Source of the DNA: Motacilla alba alba | Lineage: Eukaryota; Chordata; Aves; Passeriformes; Motacillidae | Length of the DNA stretch: 64,000 bases | Assembly: GCF_015832195.1 (NCBI RefSeq) | Contig: NC_052017.1 | Span: 13,220,790 to 13,284,789 of the forward strand | Reading direction: 5' to 3' | In this document: piece after piece, positions 61,593-64,000 of the stretch | Layout: each line of letters begins with the position of its first letter | Numbering within the stretch: the first letter of the stretch is position 1 | Made by a program: the position numbers and the translations under genes | Notes under the pieces: generated by a model | Told to the model about the DNA's origin: nothing | Seen by the model: only the letters and a program-made list of their open reading frames with translations | Database searches by the model: none

Positions 61593-63382
61593 AATAAAAA
61601 ATTGTCTCAGTCCATTCACTGTTGGGCTATATGCCCTGATGTTGGCATTAGCTGCTATCTATAAATATTCTTGTCTCGCCTTTACATGGGATTTAACTGG
61701 GAGATGTTTGGTCATTGTTTTCTTGGCATTCAAATGTGGAAACCAGCCAGCTCAAGTAAAACATGTGATGCTGTTAGGGCAAACTAGAAATGAGCCAAGT
61801 CTTCTGTCTGACGGCAACAGGAAGGCAGTTGTTTTAGCTGCCATTCACTGGTGATTTTGCTGAAACATGATGTATAGTGTTTCCAAATCAGTTATGGTCT
61901 TTGGGAGATGCCAGTCTTTGGCAAACTTGTCCCCTTGCTTTTTGTCTGGTATTCATTTTGGAGTTATGTGATGGCATATTACTAGAAAGAGTGGTTTTTA
62001 TTTTTCAGGCAAAGTGCTACAATTTGGGATAACTCTGTCCTTCACTCAGTTTTCATCTCCGTGGTACAGTTCTTGTCGAGACAAATACCTCACTTATTTG
62101 TGTCTTACTGCTCTGAAGAGAAACCAGAGCAAGACATTCCTACTCACATAAACTACCACCATTCTGAATCAGTCTGTTTCCAAAGTGCTGTTCAGACTCT
62201 TACTGAGAGTGTCCCAGGAGTGCAACATGTGCAGACGGGGGCTGATGCTGATGGCTCTTTGTTATCTAGAGCACATATTAACTGTATTTTATGTATAAAA
62301 ACCATATTTGCATACATATGGCAAACAGAACAGTTTATTTCTGAAAAACAGCTTAGCTGTTACTGCTGCTTGCTGATTCTGACCTAGGAAGTCTTCTCGA
62401 GGCCCAAATTAGAGTTTCTTTGGGATTGTTTGTGCCTATGACATCATTTATGCAGACTGTGGGCTTCACTATAATGCCAAGTATGAAACAGCATCTTGTG
62501 AAGAATTATTTTTGAACAGCTAATTATAACATTATAAGTAAAAACGTTCTGTATTTATTTTCAGCAAAGTCTCCTTTAAAGTTTCTCATCAGTTAAATTT
62601 ATTTTATACTCATGTCAGCTCTGGTGGTAAATACTTTCTTCAACTATATCACTGCAATTTCTGAAAAAAAGCTTGAGTTTTTGTTTCCCCTGTTCATATG
62701 ATCCTCATATGATGAGGATGATGTAATGATGATGTTAGGTAATTTTTCATCTCTCTATACATCTCTCTCTATCCCTCTTCTGGATGTGGTCTCTGAAGAA
62801 CTGTCTTGGAGACCCGTTTTGGTTTCTTCTAGTTAATATATCTTAAATTTTTCTCACAGGTTGTAATAGAGGCCTTATAATTTTTTTATCAAATACCTTT
62901 TACTTAATGTTCCTAAAGGGTTCATTGCTTGAAATCAGCAGGGAATAAAATGCATTTATTAGGAGATAGTGACTCAAATTCTTCTGTATTTTTTTCAGGA
63001 TGCATTTTGTACATAGCTTATAAAATTTGAATTGTGCAAGCATTGTGAGCAGCTTCAAGATAGAAATGGTTGCACAGGATAAGGAATGCAGGGACTGAAT
63101 TTCTGACATACTGGGGCAGGTGGTGTATTTTAAAATTGTGGTTTTAGGAATGTGAAAGGTGATGTCCCTGCTGAATAAAATTTAGGACGGCAAGTGAAGA
63201 ATGTAGGTTTCTGTTCTATGTTTTACAGATTTCTGAAGTCACTTGCATGAGCATTTAGTCTCTTAATAACCTGTTACAGGCACTGTGAAACATTAACTTG
63301 CCTTGGAATGCTAAGTAATATAATTTAAACATTTATGTGGAGATGCAAACATACTGTGAAATAATTTTATATTAAAGCTTAC
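61593..63382. other. Non-coding sequence
   Basis: A 108-codon plus-strand open frame (62,061-62,387) has no recognised family or splice sites. No other supported feature besides the small inverted repeat listed. Confidence 0.45.
62701..62719. repeat. 8-bp inverted repeat, 3-bp loop
   Basis: ATCCTCAT and ATGAGGAT are exact reverse complements around ATG, in a context of further GATGATG-type text. A small potential cruciform; chance is plausible. Confidence 0.75.
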
Positions 63383-63594
63383 CTGTCCAAGAGAGTAGGT
63401 AGATGAAACAGATACCTTGGTAGTTTCAGTCTCTCCCCTAGGCTTCTGTCCATAGCAATCCATGTCTGTGTCCCATTAGTACTGAGATGATTTTGTGGAA
63501 TTACCCTCGTGTGACAGCAGTTCCAGTTATTGAGGAGCAAATAGAACTGTGTTTGTGGTGTCTGAATTTCTAAGCTGAGCTGCAATGGATTCTG
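63383..63594 (-). CDS. Candidate exon of an unrecognised minus-strand gene (5' edge uncertain)
   Basis: The minus-strand frame is open from 63,594 to a strong donor (TTGGACAG/GTAAGC) at 63,383/63,382, ending in phase 2. It encodes NHLSTNGTQTWIAMDRSLGE followed by RLKLPRYLFHLPTLLD and the first two bases of an Arg codon. Phase 2 matches the acceptor at 59,021. Several AG dinucleotides could be the acceptor (after TTGCAG, AATTCAG, ATCTCAG) and none has a strong pyrimidine tract, so the 5' edge is undetermined; the coordinates give the whole open stretch. No family recognised. Confidence 0.38.
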
Positions 63595-64000
63595 CTAGGA
63601 TTTGCCAGATTAGGTTATTCATTGGAGAGTAGAAAACTAGACAATCTTTTTTTTAAAACCTGGTGATGCAAACGCCAAGTTGCAAAGCCTTTCTATACAA
63701 GCATTTTGTCATAGCCTTTTAGAACATTTTTTCTCTTCTTTTGGTTTGCAGAGACCTTTGGAGTGTGCTAGTGAAAATACAGACTTCCTGGCAGTGAACA
63801 CTTTCTGGCACATTAACACTTTCTGATTTTCAAAATTTGTTTTTTCAGGCTGAGGAGTGGTTCACAGACCACCAGGTTTTCCAGACCTGGAGGTGAAATC
63901 CTGTTGTTTTAACATTTTTTCTTGAGTACTTCAGTGTTTCTGTAGTTTTGCTAAAGCTAAAAATGCCTGTAGTTTTGCTGTAGGGAGACGAGTATGTGAA
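63595..64000. other. Non-coding edge of the window with splice-like sites
   Basis: On the plus strand a good acceptor (TTCTCTTCTTTTGGTTTGCAG) at 63,751 is followed by 24 open codons and TGA at 63,824, and a second acceptor (TTGTTTTTTCAG) at 63,848 by a 44-bp open stretch up to CTGGAG/GTGAAA. Either could be an exon of the plus-strand gene after 55,019 (phase 0 is open in both), but they are too short to support. Confidence 0.25.

Noticed and set aside
63752..63892. Two acceptor-like sites with short open frames at the window edge
   Set aside because: Only 24 codons and 44 bp respectively; the evidence is too thin without the sequence to the right.

Overview
The window is vertebrate nuclear DNA, almost certainly from a bird. 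It is AT-rich with no long open frames. Its recognisable interspersed repeats are mostly CR1 LINE fragments, the dominant avian LINE: six copies, four on the minus strand (about 10.6, 12.6-15.3, 48.1 and 49.2 kb) and two on the plus strand (about 20.1 and 60.8 kb). One further segment (about 51.2-51.8 kb) resembles an endogenous-retrovirus LTR. Nothing prokaryotic is present: no operons, CRISPR arrays, rRNA genes or recognisable tRNA genes. A passerine is possible but cannot be settled from this sequence.

Layout. 1-4.4 kb: non-coding. 4.4-4.94 kb: a plausible first coding exon on the plus strand, with a strong start-codon context, a Ser/Arg/Lys-rich 52-residue product and a phase-0 splice donor. 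5-54.8 kb: mostly one very large intron-like region holding CR1 copies, simple repeats and a few weak exon candidates (16.62 and 37.40 kb). 54.85-55.02 kb: a second plus-strand exon, 57 codons, phase 0 at both ends, with clean splice sites. It is compatible with the 4.8 kb exon, which would imply an intron of roughly 50 kb. 55.8-63.6 kb: three open segments on the minus strand with matching splice phases (2 then 0), good donors, a stop and a downstream polyadenylation hexamer; together they look like the 3' half of an unrecognised minus-strand gene. 60.85-61.6 kb: a CR1 3' fragment inside the proposed minus-strand intron.

I do not recognise either host gene product. If both are real, the 3' parts of two genes are interleaved on opposite strands between 54.8 and 63.6 kb. 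The most informative repeat is the ~2.7 kb CR1 at 12.6-15.3 kb: it retains endonuclease and reverse-transcriptase blocks but is frame-broken, has a damaged catalytic motif and carries a 20-bp tandem duplication. No clearly new biological system is evident; the items most worth checking are the unrecognised exon models.
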